Below, piece by piece: positions 50,946-62,740 of a stretch of DNA of 64,000 nucleotides (its first letter is position 1; each line of letters starts with the position of its first letter). The position numbers and the translations under genes are program-made. The notes below the pieces were generated by a model. It was not told where the DNA came from. It saw only the letters and a program-made list of their open reading frames with translations, and searched no databases. Location: contig QANY01013851.1 of NCBI GenBank assembly GCA_003255025.1, positions 62,001-126,000 on the forward strand. Direction: 5' to 3'. Source of the stretch: Datisca glomerata. Lineage: Eukaryota > Streptophyta > Magnoliopsida > Cucurbitales > Datiscaceae.

Positions 50946-51272
50946 ACTAACCACAAAGAGTTGATTAAAGCTCTATCCAATTTTTTCATGATATAGGTAC
51001 CATCATCATGGCTATTACTCCAAGTGAATTGGCAGCCACTATGTGGGTGGTCCTCCACTTCGATTCTGAATAAGCACTCTCCAACCTCCCTCATTCCAGT
51101 GTCCCATTCAAACCTGCCTCCTACCTTCCCATTAGGGTGTAAAGATTCATTAAAGTCACCTGTGATAATCCAAGGGGATTGAACACACTTCTTTCCATGG
51201 TGCTGAGAAAGGCTTTTCCAAAGCTCAATTCTCTCAGAGCTAGAGTTTGAAGCAAACAAAAATGCAGACATT
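50946..51272 (-). pseudogene. LINE-A2-like endonuclease fragment
   Basis: Encodes FASNSSSERIELWKSLSQHH, WIITGDFNESLHPNGKVGGR (the GDFN catalytic motif), HPHSGCQFTWSNSHDDGTYI and MKKLDRALIN. This is the middle and end of an APE endonuclease, closest to but distinct from LINE-A. It is truncated on both sides; the ISDH motif is missing. The piece at 57669-57815 may be the upstream part of the same element, separated by the LINE-A insertion. Confidence 0.85.
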
Positions 51273-51362
51273 TTAGAGAGAGAAGCTCTCCCTTCTCTCT
51301 AGAAACCAGGTGAAGCTTTTCTGTTGCTCCTCCTCTGGGAGGAGCTAAGCTTAGTTTCTAAA

Positions 51363-53992
51363 ATGATGAATGATGCTTATTTTGAAACCAAGACTCAGCA
51401 AGGTTCAAAGATCAGTAAGAAAAGTTCGGGTAAGATGAGCTTTCAGTCTCATGAAGATGTTCTAAAGTTTAAAGGAGATGGGAGTTCGATGCTGGAAAAC
51501 CCAGAAGTCAGAGTTGCTTCTAGCTCTTCCTTGGAGGAATCTCCAAGTTTGGACAAGATTTTAGCTATGGAGAACAAAGAAGTTGGTGAGAAGAAGGTGT
51601 GTGTTCGTGCACTAAATGTGGCAGAAGCACTTGATGCCCGTATTAATGGAGATGACGAGGAGCATGTTACTTGTTTTGGTACCTTTAGCTACAACCTTAA
51701 CTCACCAAATAAGGGAGGAAAGGTCCACATGACCATTAATGGCAATGATGAGGCTGCTTCTAGCTCTAATGAGGAGCAAATAAAAGGTTTGGATGAGCTC
51801 TCAATGTCTTGTAGGCACATTTCTTTGGTCCCTTCTTCTCAGGTACACAATGACTTGTTATTACTAGATTCTAGTCCTTTAAGGGTTCCTTATTCCTTTG
51901 GTGGAGTCCCATGTATTGTAAATGAAGCCTTTACAGGTGCTTCTAAGGACAAAGAGCATGTTCAGAGAAGCAAACAAGCTTTCCCTTGTCTGAAAAACTC
52001 AGGCAAATCACCAAGGGTTCTCTGGCCAAAGTAGGAGCACGAATGAGAGAGATGAAGAAGGGTGAAATCGTTTGTCCATTGGTCAATGAGGCTGTACTTG
52101 AGAGCCAATCAACTCCTGCCACCTCACCAATTCTAGCTAACCCTAGTTGTGCATGGAGTACACACAATGACATGCATTCTTATCAAAAAGTGAAAGGACA
52201 AAAGCAAAAGGAGAAAGTAAACCTACTCTTGCATACCTTGGGCAACAACAAAGTTAAAACTTTGCTTGCAATGACAGACAGCTTGCCCCAATACCCGGAG
52301 CAAGGACAATCAGTCTTAATTGTGGTTGTACCTGAAGATAAAGGTGATTTGACATTGCCTTTGCCCAAGACATCCTTGGAGCACGTTTTAGGTACCCTTA
52401 AACTACCACCTAAGCATGGATATGACTCCTCCACGTTAGCTTCATCAAGGACAGACAACCTACCCCTAAACCCGGAGCAAGGACAGCCTTTCTTAATTAC
52501 AGTTGTACCTGAACATAAAGGGGATTTGACCTTGCCTTTTCTCAAGACATCCTTGGAGCATGTTTCAGGTACCTTTGTACTATCACCTAAGCATGGAAAG
52601 GACACCTCCACGTCAGCTTCATCTTCTCCAACAGCTTGAAAACCTCATTCATCCATTTTTCTAGAATACAATCAAGAAGTTGATGATCTTGAGTTATATG
52701 CTTTTACTCAGGGGTTTAGACGAAATTGTGAGTATTATCCTTCCCCCAAACCTTTGAAACCTTTAAAGAATAAGGAGGAAGCTGCTAAGGGTATCTCTGA
52801 AACCCTTTAGGGCAACACTATCTACCATAAACTTTGTGAAGCTTCACCTAAAGCTCAACAAAAGGATGGATCTTGGGCTGATAAAGTTAAGAGAAACCAA
52901 CCTAGTAGGTTTGAGCTTGAGTTTCAGGAGTCTACAATTTATGAAGAACATAGGGTTATTGTAAAGCTCCCTGACTTTGTTACCAAAGACAGCTTTGCCT
53001 AATGGGAGACTTGTTTGGTTGGCTATTTTGTGGGTAAAACAGCTCCATTACACTTGGTTAAGAGGATTGCGTTGCAGCTTTGGAAAGGGAGAGGTCTCCT
53101 TGATGTTCAAGCTTCCAAAGGACTCTTCTGTTTCAAATTCGATAACTTAGAACACCGAGAATATTTCTTTAAAGATGGACCTTGGCATTTGTTAGGGAAA
53201 CCTCTTATTCTTCAACCATGGGAGCCTAATGTTAAATTCACAAAGGAAAAGTTAGCTAAGATCCCCATTTGGGTGAAACTTTGGAATGTTCCCCTTGAGT
53301 TGAGAACCTCTGAAGCTCTAAGCTACATTGCTAGTGCAGTGGGTAAACCCCTATACTCGGATCACTTGACTGCAAAAGGAGTGAAAAGAGACTTCGCTAG
53401 AATCTGTGTTGAGATTTCAACCAAGTCAAGAATCCTTAAGCATCTTGATATTGATCTTGGTATTGAAGGATGGGATCCAATTGATGTTTTTGTAGAGTAT
53501 GAGGGCCTACCAAAGAGGTGTGACAAGTGTGATATCTTTGGTCATGATTGTGATTTCATCCAGCAAGCTAAAACACTTTCTCCTAATCCCCAAGCTACAG
53601 CCCCATCTCTACCACAATCCAACCCTAGCTCCACCTCAAACTCCCCAAATCACTCCTCTCCCTCATCCCCCACACATTCCACCCCAAAACAATCCCCCAT
53701 TTCTCCCTCACTTCTCCCAAACACCACTCCCTCAACCCATTTGGATGATGACAGTGGCTGGATTGAGATTCCATCCAAGAGATCAAGGAAGAAAATCAAC
53801 TCAGAAGTGGGACTTGAATTGGCCTTAGTGCTAGACCAAGACATAGTTGAAGCTTCCCCACTAGGGGTGGAACCTAATGAGCACTCAACTGAGGAAGAAG
53901 AGGATAATCTTGCTGTCGTGAGCAAGAACCAAGAGCTTTCCACCCCTTCTCCTTCTATAAACACTCCCAGCTCAAGAAAAAGGACAAAGTAG
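51363..53992 (+). pseudogene. LINE-A ORF1
   Basis: Starts M-M-N-D-A-Y-F-E-T-K. N-terminal frame to 52034 with VRALNVAEALDARINGDDEE; a frameshift at about 51970; frame 51986-52639 with two 59-residue repeats (PQYPEQGQSVLIVVVPEDKG, PLNPEQGQPFLITVVPEHKG); a TGA at 52637 and a TAG near 52808; then DUF4283 from about 52970 (a TAA at 53000 replaces a lysine codon), CLVGYFVGKTAPLHLVKRIA, WEPNVKFTKEKLAKIPIWVK, and the compact knuckle CDKCDIFGHDC at about 53521-53553. The Ser/Pro-rich spacer ends at TAG 53990-53992, about 90 bases before the stop used by other copies. Confidence 0.9.
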
Positions 53993-54080
53993 AAGAAGAA
54001 GGTCAATGGCACACCACACCCTGCAAAGGGCAGAGATAAAGGAGTTGCAACTAGTGGGGAAACCCACAACCCACCCATTC

Positions 54081-57024
54081 ATGTTTAATCTTGCTACTTG
54101 GAACATTAGGGGGCTCAATGACTCCTTAAAGCAAGCAGCTGTGAGGAAGCTTTGTAAGAATTCCAATCTTTCTCTATGTTCTTTACTTGAAACTAAAGTG
54201 AAAAACTTTAAATTCACTAATCTTACTAATTCCATTTTTCCTAATTGGGAGGTGGTAGCAAGTTACAATTTTGCTGCAGGGGGTAGAATTTGGGTTGCTT
54301 GGGACCCAAAAGTACTTGATGTAATAGTTTTGGATACTACTGACCAAGTTTTATTTTGGAAGCTTACTATTAAGCATTCTAATGTTGTATGTTATATCAC
54401 ATTCGTATATGCTTCAAATTCTAAAGTGATCAGGAAGAAGCTTTGGGAATCCTTGTGCTCCCACCACTCACTCACTTCTCATTCCCCATGGCTTATCACC
54501 GGAGATTTCAATGTTATTGCCTCCCCTAGTGAGAAATGAGGAGGAGCTAAGGGATGGGATGAAAGCATCTTTGACTTCAACAAATTCACTTTCACTATTG
54601 AGGTTGAGGACCTCGCATACTCAGGTTGTCAATTCACATGGTCAAACAAGCATAATGATGGAACCTTTATTATGTGTAAGTTGGATAGAGCCATGGCAAA
54701 TATTCACTGGATGGACTCGTTCCCCGACACAAAGTGTCTCTTTGCTCCTCCTGGCATCTCTGATCATAGTTCAATTGTCTTACAAATGGAGAAGGACTCC
54801 TATAAACCAAGAGTAAGCTTCAAGTTTTTTGAGTTTTGGTTTGAAAGAGAAGGGTTTTGGTAGCTTTTGGATAGAGTTTGGGGGGCTGAGATTTCAGGGA
54901 CAGCAATGTTTAGGCTCTGTAAGAAGCTTAAGGCACTCAAAGGTGAACTGAGTAGGTTCAACCAAAGATTTTACAGTGATCTTCCTTCTAGAGTTAAATT
55001 GGCTGAAGCACAATTGAAGTCAAATCAAAACTTGTTGGGAAATGACCCTTTAAATTCATTGTTACAGGCTCATGAGAGAGATGCATGCTCCAAATTCTTT
55101 GACCTTAGACATGCTGAAGAGAGCTTCTACAGGCAGAAGTCAAGAGTGCAGTGGCTTCAGAACACTTCTTTCTTTTTTCAAAGAATGAAAAAGAATAGAT
55201 TCAAAACCAGGATTACACACCTGGACAACCAAGACTCTCTACTTACTTCCCATGAAGAGATCCAGGATCATATATTCGATTACTACAAAAATCTCTTGGG
55301 TACACCAAATGAAGAAATGGGAGTCAATTGGAGTATACTTGGTTGTGCTTTGCCAAGAAAGCTTGGACCTGATCAGGCTGTACCTTTGACTGTTCCCATT
55401 GAAGAAAATGAGGTCAAGCAAGCTATTTTCAGTATGGGAAGTGGCAAAGCTCCCGGACCAGATGGGTTTTCAACTGGGTTCTTTAAGAGAGCATGGCATG
55501 TGGTGGGTGGGGATGTAACCAAAGCTGTTTTGGAGTTCTTTACTACAGGTAACCTCCTAAAAGAGGTTAACTCAACTGCAATAACCTTAATACCAAAGGT
55601 TTCTAATCCCACTAGTATTGAGGACTTTAGACCTATCTCTTGCCGCAATGTAGTCTACAAGTGCATTACAAAAATACTTGCTGAAAGACTCAAGCTTGTA
55701 TTATCCAACATCGTAAGTTTGAACCAAAGTGCTTTTATTCCAAGAAGGAGAATGGCTGACAATATTTTTCTTTCCCAAGAATTGCTTAGAAGCTACCATA
55801 GATCACTTGGTTTGCCAGGGTGTGCTCTCAAGGTGGACCTTAAGAAAGCCTATGATAGTGTGAACTGGTCACTAATAGGTAAAGGTTTTCAATGCCTTGG
55901 CTTCCCAAATGTTTTTATTTCTTGGGTCATGGAGTGCCTTTCTTCTCCCTCATACTCAGTGAATATAAATGGTGAGCTGCATGGTTACTTTAGGGGTGCT
56001 AAAGGAATTAGACAAGGGGATCCAATCTCTCCTTACATATTTGTCATCATCATGGAGGTCTTGATAGAGATCTTGAGATTTCCCGCCAAACACTCAGAGT
56101 TCCAATTCCATTGGAGGTGCAAAGAGCTTAACTTAGTCAATCTGTGCTTTGCTAATGACCTACTCTTCTTCTATAAAGGAGACAAAAACATCGTGCATGT
56201 TCTTAAGGAAGATTTGGCCATTTTCCAAGAGCTATCAGGGCTTCAACCAAATATTTCAAAGAGTCAACTGTTCTTATCAGGGGTGAGCCCAGAGATATTT
56301 TCTATCATTCATGTTGAACTGGGTTTTACAGAAGGGTCGAGTTAGATATCTTGGTGTCCCTCTCATTACAACAAATCTTACCAAATCAGATTGTCAAGGT
56401 TTGGTTGACAGACTCACTATGAGAATCAGGTCTTGGGAATCAAAGTATTTGTCTTATGCAGGAAGGCTCCAACTTATCAAGACTGTCCTTATGGCTATGG
56501 TCAACTTTTGGAGTGGTCTCTTCATTCTCCCTAAAAAAGTGGTGAAGACAGTCCAATGCTTGGTATGAAATTTTCTATGGAATGGACAAGATACTAAAGC
56601 TTATGGTGCCAAGGTAGCTTGGGCAGACCTATGTTTTGACAAGGTACAAGGTGGGTTGGGCCTTAGGGATTTGGTTTTAGCGAATGAAGTTGCTGTAGCC
56701 AAACACTTATGGTTCTTGCTACTCCCTTCTAAAAGATCACTTTGAAAAGATTGGTGCCAAACATACCTAATCAGAAAGAGTTCAATTTTCTTGGTTTCCA
56801 TTCCTTCAAACCCATCTTGGGTTTGGAGAAAGCTTCTCAAGCTCAGGAGCAAGTTTCTGCCCTTTTGCTCTATAACTATTGGAGATGGTACTACTGTGAA
56901 GCTTCTTACAGATAATTGGTATCCTCTAGGTGTCCTTTGGGCCAGATTTGGGCAAAGACTTTTGTCAGGAACTTCTTGGACTATGGACTCTATGGTGAGT
57001 GTTGTCATTCAAGACAATCAATGG
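54081..57024 (+). pseudogene. LINE-A ORF2 (endonuclease, RT, start of zf-RVT)
   Basis: Starts MFNLATWNIRGLNDSLKQAA; Glu of LLETKVK and GDFN (WLITGDFNVIAS) are present. A stop at 54537-54539 and a frameshift follow; CKLDRAMANI and GISDHSSIVLQ are in another frame. RT frame 54867-56345: KAPGPDGFSTGFFKRAWHVV, DFRPISCRNVVYKCI, DLKKAYDSVNWSLIGK, GIRQGDPISPYIFVIIME, and the active-site box NLCFANDLLFF, where the first catalytic Asp has become Asn. A frameshift at about 56335, then LPKKVVKTVQCL and the zf-RVT start to the gap. Inactive. Confidence 0.9.
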
Positions 57025-57287
57025 NNNNNNNNNNNNNNNNNNNNNNNNNNNNNNNNNNNNNNNNNNNNNNNNNNNNNNNNNNNNNNNNNNNNNNNNNNNN
57101 NNNNNNNNNNNNNNNNNNNNNNNNNNNNNNNNNNNNNNNNNNNNNNNNNNNNNNNNNNNNNNNNNNNNNNNNNNNNNNNNNNNNNNNNNNNNNNNNNNNN
57201 NNNNNNNNNNNNNNNNNNNNNNNNNNNNNNNNNNNNNNNNNNNNNNNNNNNNNNNNNNNNNNNNNNNNNNNNNNNNNNNNNNNNNNN
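57025..57287. other. Assembly gap (263 N)
   Basis: Unresolved bases inside the LINE-A zf-RVT region. By comparison with 23700-24060 and the left edge of the window, the true missing sequence should be the Cys-rich zf-RVT segment; its real length is not known. Confidence 0.99.
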
Positions 57288-57668
57288 TTAAGCTAGCTTT
57301 TACTTCCTTCATCTATTATATATGGAGAGAAAGAAATGCAAGGATTTTTTAAGGCAAAATCAGAGATTCCAAGATCCTAACTGAAGCTATTTCACAATTA
57401 GTCAGATTAAGGCTTTGGGATTCGAAGTGTTTTGGCACTAATGATACTAATCTACATTTAGTGGATAGATGGGGTCTTAACCCAAGCATTTTGTAAACCT
57501 TGGCTGTCTTATGAAGCATTGATATCTAATTTCAGTACTTTACATATTACCAGTTTAATTTACGTACAGATCTTAAGCCTTTGATTAGGTTCTAATTTTG
57601 TATTTCTTGGGCTATGCCCCTTGTACAAGTGTAAGTATCTTTTGGTTTATTCAATTTGTTTACAAAAA
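57288..57668 (+). pseudogene. LINE-A ORF2 C-terminal tail and 3' UTR
   Basis: KLAFTSFIYYIWRERNARIF ends at TAA in this frame; the neighbouring frame continues GKIRDSKILTEAISQLVRLR. UTR with ttgggctatgccccttgtac and a terminal poly(A) at 57661-57668. Confidence 0.87.
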
Positions 57669-57815
57669 AAATAAGGGGAGAGGACTTACCAACAAAGAAA
57701 CCCACAAGGCAGCATTCCCACTTGGCAAAACTCTCTCTAGAGATGCATCCAGGAAGCATAACGGTGATTCTACTTTCTTCAAAAATTGTGGTCTCCTCAC
57801 GGGCCAAATGAAGCT
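57669..57815 (-). pseudogene. LINE-A2 DUF4283 fragment
   Basis: Encodes REETTIFEESRITVMLPGCI and CCLVGFFVGKSSPL, matching 4440-4590. Only about 145 bases, between the LINE-A poly(A) and the next LINE-A copy. Confidence 0.85.
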
Positions 57816-59090
57816 TTTGGCTCTGAAACCCTTAAGGGCAACACTATCTACCATAAACTTTTTGAAGCTTCACCCAAAGCTCAACAGAAGGATGGATCTT
57901 GGGCTGATAAAGTTAAGAGAAACTAACCTAGCAGGTTTGAGCTTGAGTTTCAGGAGTCTTCAATTTATGAAGAACATAGGGTCGTTGTTAAGCTCCCTGA
58001 GTTTGTTACCAAAGACAGCTTTGCCAAATGGGAGACTTGTTTGGTTGGCTATTTTGTGGGTAAAACAGCTCCATTACACTTGGTTAAGAGGATTGCGTTG
58101 CAGCTTTGGAAAGGGAGAGGTCTCCTTGATGTTCAAATTTGATAACTTAGAACACCGAGATTTTTCTTTAAAGATGGACCTTGGCATTTGGTAGGTAAAC
58201 CTCTTTTTCTTCAACCATGGTAGCCTAATGTCAAATTCACAAAGGAAAAGTTAGTTAAGATCCCCATTTGGGTGAAGCATTGGAATGTTCTCCTTGAGTT
58301 GAGAACCTTTGAAGCTCTAAGCTACATTGCAAGTGCAGTGGGTAAACCCCTATACTCGGATCACTTGACTGCAAAAGGAGTGAAAAGAGACTTCGCTAGA
58401 ATCTGTGTTGAGATTTCAACCAAGTCAAGAATCCTTAAGCATCTTGATATTGATCTTGGTATTGAAGGATGGGATCCAATTGATGTTTTTGTAGAGTATG
58501 AAAGCCAACCAAAGAAGTGTGACAAGTGTGATATCTTTGGTCATGATTGTGATTTCATCCAGCAAGCTAAAACACCTTCTCCTAATTCCCAAGCTACAGC
58601 CCCATCTCTACCACAATCCAACCCTAGCTCCACCTCAAATTCCCCAAATCACTCCTCTCCCTCATCTCCCACACATTCCACCCCTAAACAATCCCACATT
58701 TCTCCCTTACTTCTCCCAAACACACCTCCCTCAATCCATTTGGATGATGACAGTGGCTGGATTGAGATTAAATCCAAGAGATCAAGGAAGAAAGTCAACT
58801 CAAAAATGGGACTTGAATTGGCCTTAGTGCTAGACCAAGACATAGTTGAAGCTTCCCCACTAAAGGTGGAACCTATTGAGCACTCAACTGAGGAAGAAGA
58901 TGATAATCTTGCTGTCATGAGCAAGAACCAAGAGCTTTCCACCCCTTCTCCTTCTCAAAACTCTCCCAGCTCAGGCAAAAGGAGAAAGAAGAAGAAGAAG
59001 AAGGTCAATGGCACACCACACCCTGCAAAGGGTAGAGATAAAGGAGTTGCAGCTAGTGGGGAAACCCACAACCCACACATTCATGTTTAA
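57816..59090 (+). pseudogene. LINE-A ORF1 C-terminal half (second copy)
   Basis: Begins abruptly in sequence equal to 52795. DUF4283 in two frames (SSQFMKNIGS-type shift, GKTAPLHLVKRIALQLWKG); frame 58272-59090 has SYIASAVGKPLYSDHLTAKG, DPIDVFVEYESQPKKC, the compact knuckle CDKCDIFGHDC, the Ser/Pro-rich spacer, GKRRKKKKKKVNGTPHPAKG and the end GETHNPHIHV at TAA 59088-59090. ORF2 starts at 59083, inside its last 8 bases. Confidence 0.9.
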
Positions 59091-62063
59091 TCTTGCTACT
59101 TGGAACATCAGGGGGCTCAATGACTCCTTAAAACAAACTTCTGTGCGGAAGCTTTGTCAGAATTTCAATCTCACTTTGTTCTTTACTTGAAACTAAAGTG
59201 AAAAACATTAAATTTACTAATCTTGCTAAGCCTATTTTTCCAAATTGGGAGGTGGTAGCAAACTATAATTTTACTGCAGGGGGTAGAATTTGGGTTGCTT
59301 GGGAACCAAAAGTACTTGATGTAATAGTTTTCGATAATACTGACCAAGTTATATTTTGTAAGCTTACTATTAAGCATTCTAATGTTGCTTGTTATATCAC
59401 ATTTTCATATGCTTCAAATTCTAACGTGATTAGGAGGAAGTTTTGGGAATCCTTGTGCTCCCACCATTCACTCACTTCTCATACCCCATGGCTTATCACT
59501 AGAGACTTCAATGTTATGGCCTCCCCAAGTGAGAAATCAAGATGAAGGCATCTCTGACTTCAAAAATGCACTTTCACGATTGAGGTTTAGGACCTTGCAA
59601 ACTATAATTTTGTTGGAGGGGGTAGAATTTGGGTTGCTTGGGACCCAAAAGTACTTGATGTAATAGTTTTGGATACTACTGACCAAGTTATATTTTGTAA
59701 GCTTACTATTAAGCATTTTAATGTTGGATGTTATATGACATTCGTATATGCTTCAAATTCTAAAGTGATCAGGAAGAAGCTTTGGGAATCCTTGTGCTCC
59801 CACCACTCACTCACTTCTCATGCCCCATGGCTTATCACTGGAGATTTCAATGTTATTGCCTCCCGTGGTGAGAATCAGGAGGAGCTAAGGGTGGGATGAA
59901 GGCATCTTTGACTTCAACAAATGCACTTTCACTATTGAGGTTGAGGACCTTGCATACTCTGGTTGTGAATTCACATGGTCAAACAAGCATCATGATGGAA
60001 CTTTTATTATGTGTAAGTTTGATAGAGTCATGGTAAATATTCACTAGATGGACTCGTTCCCTGACACAAAGTGTCTCTTTGCTCCTCCTGGCATTAGTGA
60101 TCACAGTCCAATTCTCTTACAAATGGAGAAGGACTCCTATAAACCAAGAGTAAGCTATAAGTTTTTTGAGTTTTGGTTTGAAAGAGAAGGGTTTTGGCTG
60201 CTTTTGGACAGAGTTTGGGGGGTTGAGATTTCAAGGACAACAATGTTTAGGCTCTGTAAGAAGCTTAAGGTACTCAAAGGCGAACTTAAGAGGTTCAACC
60301 AAAGATTTTGCAGTGATCTTCCTTCTAGAGTTAAATGGGCTAAAGCACACATGGAGTCAATTTAAAACTTATTGGGAAATGACCCTTTAAATGCATTGTT
60401 ACAGGCTCATGAGAGAGATGCATGCTCCAAATTCTTTGTGCTTAGACATGCTGAAGAGAGCTTCTATAGGCAGAGGTCAAGAGTACAGTGGCTTCAGTTG
60501 GGTGATTGGAACATTTCCTTCTTTTTTCAAAGCATGAAAAAGAATAGATTTAAAACCAGGATTACACAACTGGACAATCAAGGCTCTCTACTTACTTCCC
60601 TTGAGGAGATCCAGGATCATATATTGGATTACTACAAAAATCTCTTGGGTACACCAAATGAAGAAATGGGGTCAATTGGAGTATACTTGATTGTGCTTTG
60701 CCAAGAAAGCTTGGACCTGATCAGGATGTACCTTTGGCTCTTCCCATTGAAAAAAATGAGGTCAAGCAAGCTATTTTCATTATGGGAAGTGGCAAAGCTC
60801 CTGGACCAGATGGTTTTTCAGCTGGATTCTTTAAGAAAGCATGGCATGTGGTTGGTGGGGATGTAACCAAAGCTGTTTTGGAGTTCTTTACTACAGGTAA
60901 CCTCCTAAAAGAGGTCAACTCAACTGCAATCACCTTAATACCAAAGTTCCGTAATCCCACTAGTATTGAGGACTTTAGACCTATCTCTTGCTGCAATATA
61001 GTTTACAAGTGCATCACAAAAATACTTGCTGAAAGACTCAAGCTTGTATTACCCAACATCGTAAGTCAGATTATATGTGCTATTATCCTAGGAAGGAGAA
61101 TGGCTGACAATATTTTTCTCTCCCAAGAATTGCTTAGAAGCTACCATAGATCACTTGGTTTGCCAAGGTGTGCTCTCAAGGTGGACCTTAAGAAAGCCTA
61201 TGATAGTGTGAACTGGTCACTAAGAGGTAAAGCTTTTCAATGCCTTGGCTTCCCAAATGTTTTCATTTCTTGGGTCTTGGAGTGCCTTTCTTCTCCCTCA
61301 AACTCAGTGAATATAAATGGTGAGCTGCATGGTTACTTTATGGGTGCTAAAGAGACAAGGGGATCCAATATCTCCTTACATATTCGTCATCATCATGGAG
61401 GTCTTTACAGGGATCTTGAGCTTTGCCGCCAAACATTCAGAGTTCCAGTTCCATTGGATGTGCAAAGAGCTTAACTTAGTCAATCTGTGCTTTGCTGATG
61501 ATCTACTCTTGTTCTGTAAAGGAGACAAAAACATCGTGCATGTGCTTAAAGAAGCTTTGGCCATTTTCCAAGAGCTATCAGAGCTTAAACCAAATATTTC
61601 AAAAAGTCAATTGTTCTTATCAGGGGCCAGCCCAGATATGTCTTCTATCATTCATGTTGAACTGGGTTTTACAGAAGGGTCTCTTCCAGTTAGATATCTT
61701 GGTGTCCCACTCATTACAACCAAGCTTACCAAATCAGATTGTAAAGGTTTGGTTGACAGACTCACTATGAGAATCAGGTCTTGGGAATCAAAGTATTTGT
61801 CTTATGCAGGAAGACTCCAACTTATCAAGACTGTCCTTATGGCCATGGTCAACTTTTGGAGTGGTCTCTTCATTCTCCCTAAAGAAGTGGTGAAGACAGT
61901 CCAATGCTTGGTAAGAAATTTTTTATGGAATGGCCAAGATACTAAAAGCTTCTTGGGACAAGGTAGCTTGGGCAGACCTATGTTTTGACAAGGTACAAGG
62001 TTGGTTGGGCCTTAGGGATCTGGTTCTAGGTAATGAAGTTGCTATAGCTAAACATTTGTAAGA
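59083..62063 (+). pseudogene. LINE-A ORF2 (second copy), RT box intact, endonuclease partly duplicated
   Basis: MFNLATWNIRGLNDSLKQTS, a frameshift at about 59175, then NYNFTAGGRIWVAWEPKVLD and WLITRDFNVMAS (Gly of GDFN is Arg). A 335-base segment is repeated in tandem (59262-59934). RT frames: KAPGPDGFSAGFFKKAWHVV, FRPISCCNIVYKCI, DLKKAYDSVNWSLRGKAF, a one- or two-base loss in GAKE-TRGSNISL, then QGDPISPYIFVIIMEVFTGI and NLCFADDLLLFCKGD with both Asp present. It ends at about 62063 in the thumb (NEVAIAKH), where minus-strand LINE-A begins. No 3' end. Confidence 0.9.
59262..59934 (+). repeat. Tandem duplication of about 335 bp in LINE-A endonuclease
   Basis: actataattttactgcaggg at 59262 recurs as actataattttgttggaggg at 59598, and the following 330 bases match at about 90%. 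Unit 1 carries DNTDQVIFCK and NVACYITFSYASNSNVIRRK; unit 2 carries DTTDQVIFCK and NVGCYMTFVYASNSKVIRKK, i.e. two subfamily versions. Confidence 0.9.
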
Positions 62064-62740
62064 CAATTGGACTATGGTCAGAGATATTAGGCGGAGCAAA
62101 GAGACACTTTGTGTAAGGGAAGGAGTCCATCCAGTGAATATTTGCAATGGCTCTTTCCAGCTTACACATAATAAAGGTTCCATCATGATGCTTATTTTAC
62201 CATGTGAATTTACAACCTAAGTATGCAAGGTCCTAAACCTCAATCGTGAAAGTGCATTTTTGAAGTCAGAGATGCCTTCATCCTGATTTCTCACTTGGGG
62301 AGGCCATAACATTGAAGTCTCTAGTGATAAGCCATGGGGTATGAGAAGTGAGTGAGTGGTGGGGGCACAAGGATTCCCAAAACTTCCTCCTAATCACGTT
62401 AGAATTTGAAGCATATGAAAATGTGATATAACAAGCAACATTAGAATGCTTAATAGTAAGCTTACAAAATATAACTTGGTCAGTATTATCTAAAACTATT
62501 ACATCAAGTACTTTTGGGTCCCAAGCAACCCAAGTTCTACCCCTACAGAAAAATTGTAATTTGCTACCACCTCCCAATTAGGAAAAATGGTCTTAGCAAG
62601 ATTAGTGAATTTAAAGTATTTCACTTTAGTTTCAACTACAGAACAAAGAGAAAGACTGAAATTCTTATAAAGCTTCCTCACAGCACTTGTTTTAGGGAGT
62701 CATTGAGCCCCCTAATGTTCCAAGTAGCAAGACTAAACAT
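62064..62740 (-). pseudogene. LINE-A endonuclease fragment (inverted arm)
   Basis: ORF2 starts at 62738-62740 (M-F-S-L-A); FTNLAKTIFPNWEVVANYNF, GRTWVAWDPKVLDVIVLDNT, NVACYITFSYASNSNVIRRK and WLITRDFNVMASPSEKSG follow, the same subfamily variants as unit 1 of the duplication at 59262. It stops at about 62064 in sequence equal to QMEKDSYK's first codons, joined tail-to-tail with the plus-strand copy. Confidence 0.88.

Larger units (their letters stand above)
51273..57668 (+). mobile_element. LINE-A with both ends, ORFs degraded, 263-bp gap
   Basis: The most complete LINE-A: 5' motif at 51273 (gagagagaagctctcccttc), ORF1 51363-53992, ORF2 from 54081, thumb/zf-RVT to the N gap, C-terminal tail (FIYYIWRERNARIF) at 57300-57352 and 3' UTR ending gtttacaaaaaaaataag at 57668. 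Total about 6.4 kb. No TSD could be found; both flanks are LINE-A2 minus-strand pieces. Confidence 0.9.

Noticed and set aside
50756..51271. A 171-codon minus-strand frame as one endonuclease protein
   Set aside because: The last 60 codons are antisense to the gypsy leader; the endonuclease part ends at about 50946.
19604..51310. The GAGAGAAGCTCTC stretches as bacterial-type terminators or operators
   Set aside because: They always lie at LINE 5' ends in a plant-like sequence; they are element ends, not bacterial signals.
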